From: Rehmannia glutinosa
Lineage: Eukaryota; Streptophyta; Magnoliopsida; Lamiales; Orobanchaceae
DNA length: 64,000 bases
Reading direction: 5' to 3'
NCBI GenBank assembly: GCA_016081115.2
Contig: CM071924.1
Location: forward strand, 91,774,616-91,838,615
The position numbers and the translations under genes were made by a program. The notes under the pieces are model-generated. The model was not told where the DNA came from, did no database searches, and saw nothing but the letters and a program-made list of their open reading frames with translations. This document shows, one piece after another, positions 63,455 through 64,000 of the stretch. Every line of letters starts with the position of its first letter. The first letter of the stretch is position 1.

Positions 63455-64000
63455 TGTAAGTCCAAGCGGCTATGATAATCGAGGGGTATGAATAGATTAT
63501 CTCCATTTTCTTGATTATGCCCTCTTTTTCGAATCAAACAAGCCAAGACATGAATAAAGGTGCGGGAAGTAAATAACACGCGCGTCGATTTATAGAGGTC
63601 CAACCCACCTAGGGCCTAATCCTCTACCACCCCAAAGATCTTGGGATGGATTTCAAAAAGAAAAAGATTTTATTAATTACCACAATTAATACAACATCAC
63701 CTTGAAGAGCACCACACTCTTCTTCAACACCACCTGGGGATTACCACAATCTCCTGAAGATTACCATAATCTTCCTTCAACGGCACCTTGTGATGATCAC
63801 CACAATCTTCCAACTTGAAGATCACCTAACTCTCCAACACCTCGAAGAGCACTAAACTCTTCCACAAGAAGATTACCACAATCTTCTTACACCTAACACC
63901 TAGATCATCCAAATGTGCTCTTACCAAAGAACACTCACAAGGATATCTTGTGTTGAATGATGACCACAAATTCAAGATTACAACTCAATAATGAATAATA
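63455..64000 (-). repeat. Partial 5' LTR of second copia element
   Basis: Plus-strand edge TGTAAGTCC. The LTR runs past the window. Its 63680-63900 part contains many ATTACCACAATCTTC / GAAGAGCACTAAACTCTTC units, about ten degenerate copies, in an internal repeat. Confidence 0.65.

Larger units (their letters stand above)
62041..64000 (-). mobile_element. Second copia element: gag, primer site and part of the 5' LTR
   Basis: Minus strand. 5' LTR from the window edge to 63455, primer site TGGTATCGAGCC at 63452-63441, then gag to about 62041, where it is cut off; protease and all of pol are missing. The TGGTATCGAGCC primer site with a coiled-coil gag is typical of plant copia elements of the SIRE/Tork kind. 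Continues beyond the window. Confidence 0.75.

Overview
This is a plant nuclear window, AT-rich and dominated by transposable elements. It is most likely from a eudicot, and an asterid is plausible from the bHLH and transposon types. Evidence includes Ty3/gypsy and Ty1/copia elements with tRNA primer sites, L1-type LINEs, hAT/CACTA/Mutator-type MITEs, an endogenous caulimovirus and plant-only genes (a subgroup IIId bHLH factor and small secreted peptides). There is no bacterial gene order, rRNA or confident tRNA gene. One 100-N scaffold gap lies at 2119-2218.

Layout. 1-3.6 kb: degraded coding-like debris around the gap. 3.6-16.2 kb: a minus-strand Del/Tekay-like Ty3/gypsy element whose 5' LTR is split by a complete, young, non-autonomous Athila-like element (8336-14489). 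16.2-22.0 kb: the 3' half of a plus-strand Tat-like gypsy element, with pol remnant, a spliced antisense ORF with its own TATA box, PPT and 3' LTR. 22.3-28.5 kb: a CACTA-like stretch holding a hairpin element split by a 2.67-kb solo LTR, and a short LINE (ORF1 only) with a 12-bp target duplication. 28.5-30.2 kb: MITEs and a SINE-like unit. 30.2-37.7 kb: a nearly complete, decayed endogenous caulimovirus on the minus strand (primer site, MP, virion-associated protein, CP, Pol, transactivator, promoter, poly(A) signal). 37.7-41.0 kb: nested MITEs.

41.0-46.2 kb is the most gene-like section. It holds two intact small secreted cysteine-pair peptide genes resembling CTNIP/SCREW phytocytokines, and between them a truncated third copy that is essentially a duplicated promoter. 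46.3-51.5 kb: a tandem MITE-spacer array split by a gag-deleted copia element. 51.7-53.8 kb: a bHLH gene of the JAM type (minus strand) with several single-base frameshifts in its N-terminal half. 54.1-56.9 kb: a second, truncated Tat-like copy in the opposite orientation, again with the antisense ORF. 57-64 kb: a hAT MITE, a GC-rich MITE inside a TA repeat, a 5'-truncated LINE, and the gag, primer site and part of the 5' LTR of a second copia element running off the window.

Only the peptide genes and the bHLH gene look like host genes. Everything else is mobile or viral DNA in successive nested insertions. Many reading-frame breaks are single-base changes in short homopolymers, so some may be assembly errors rather than real mutations.
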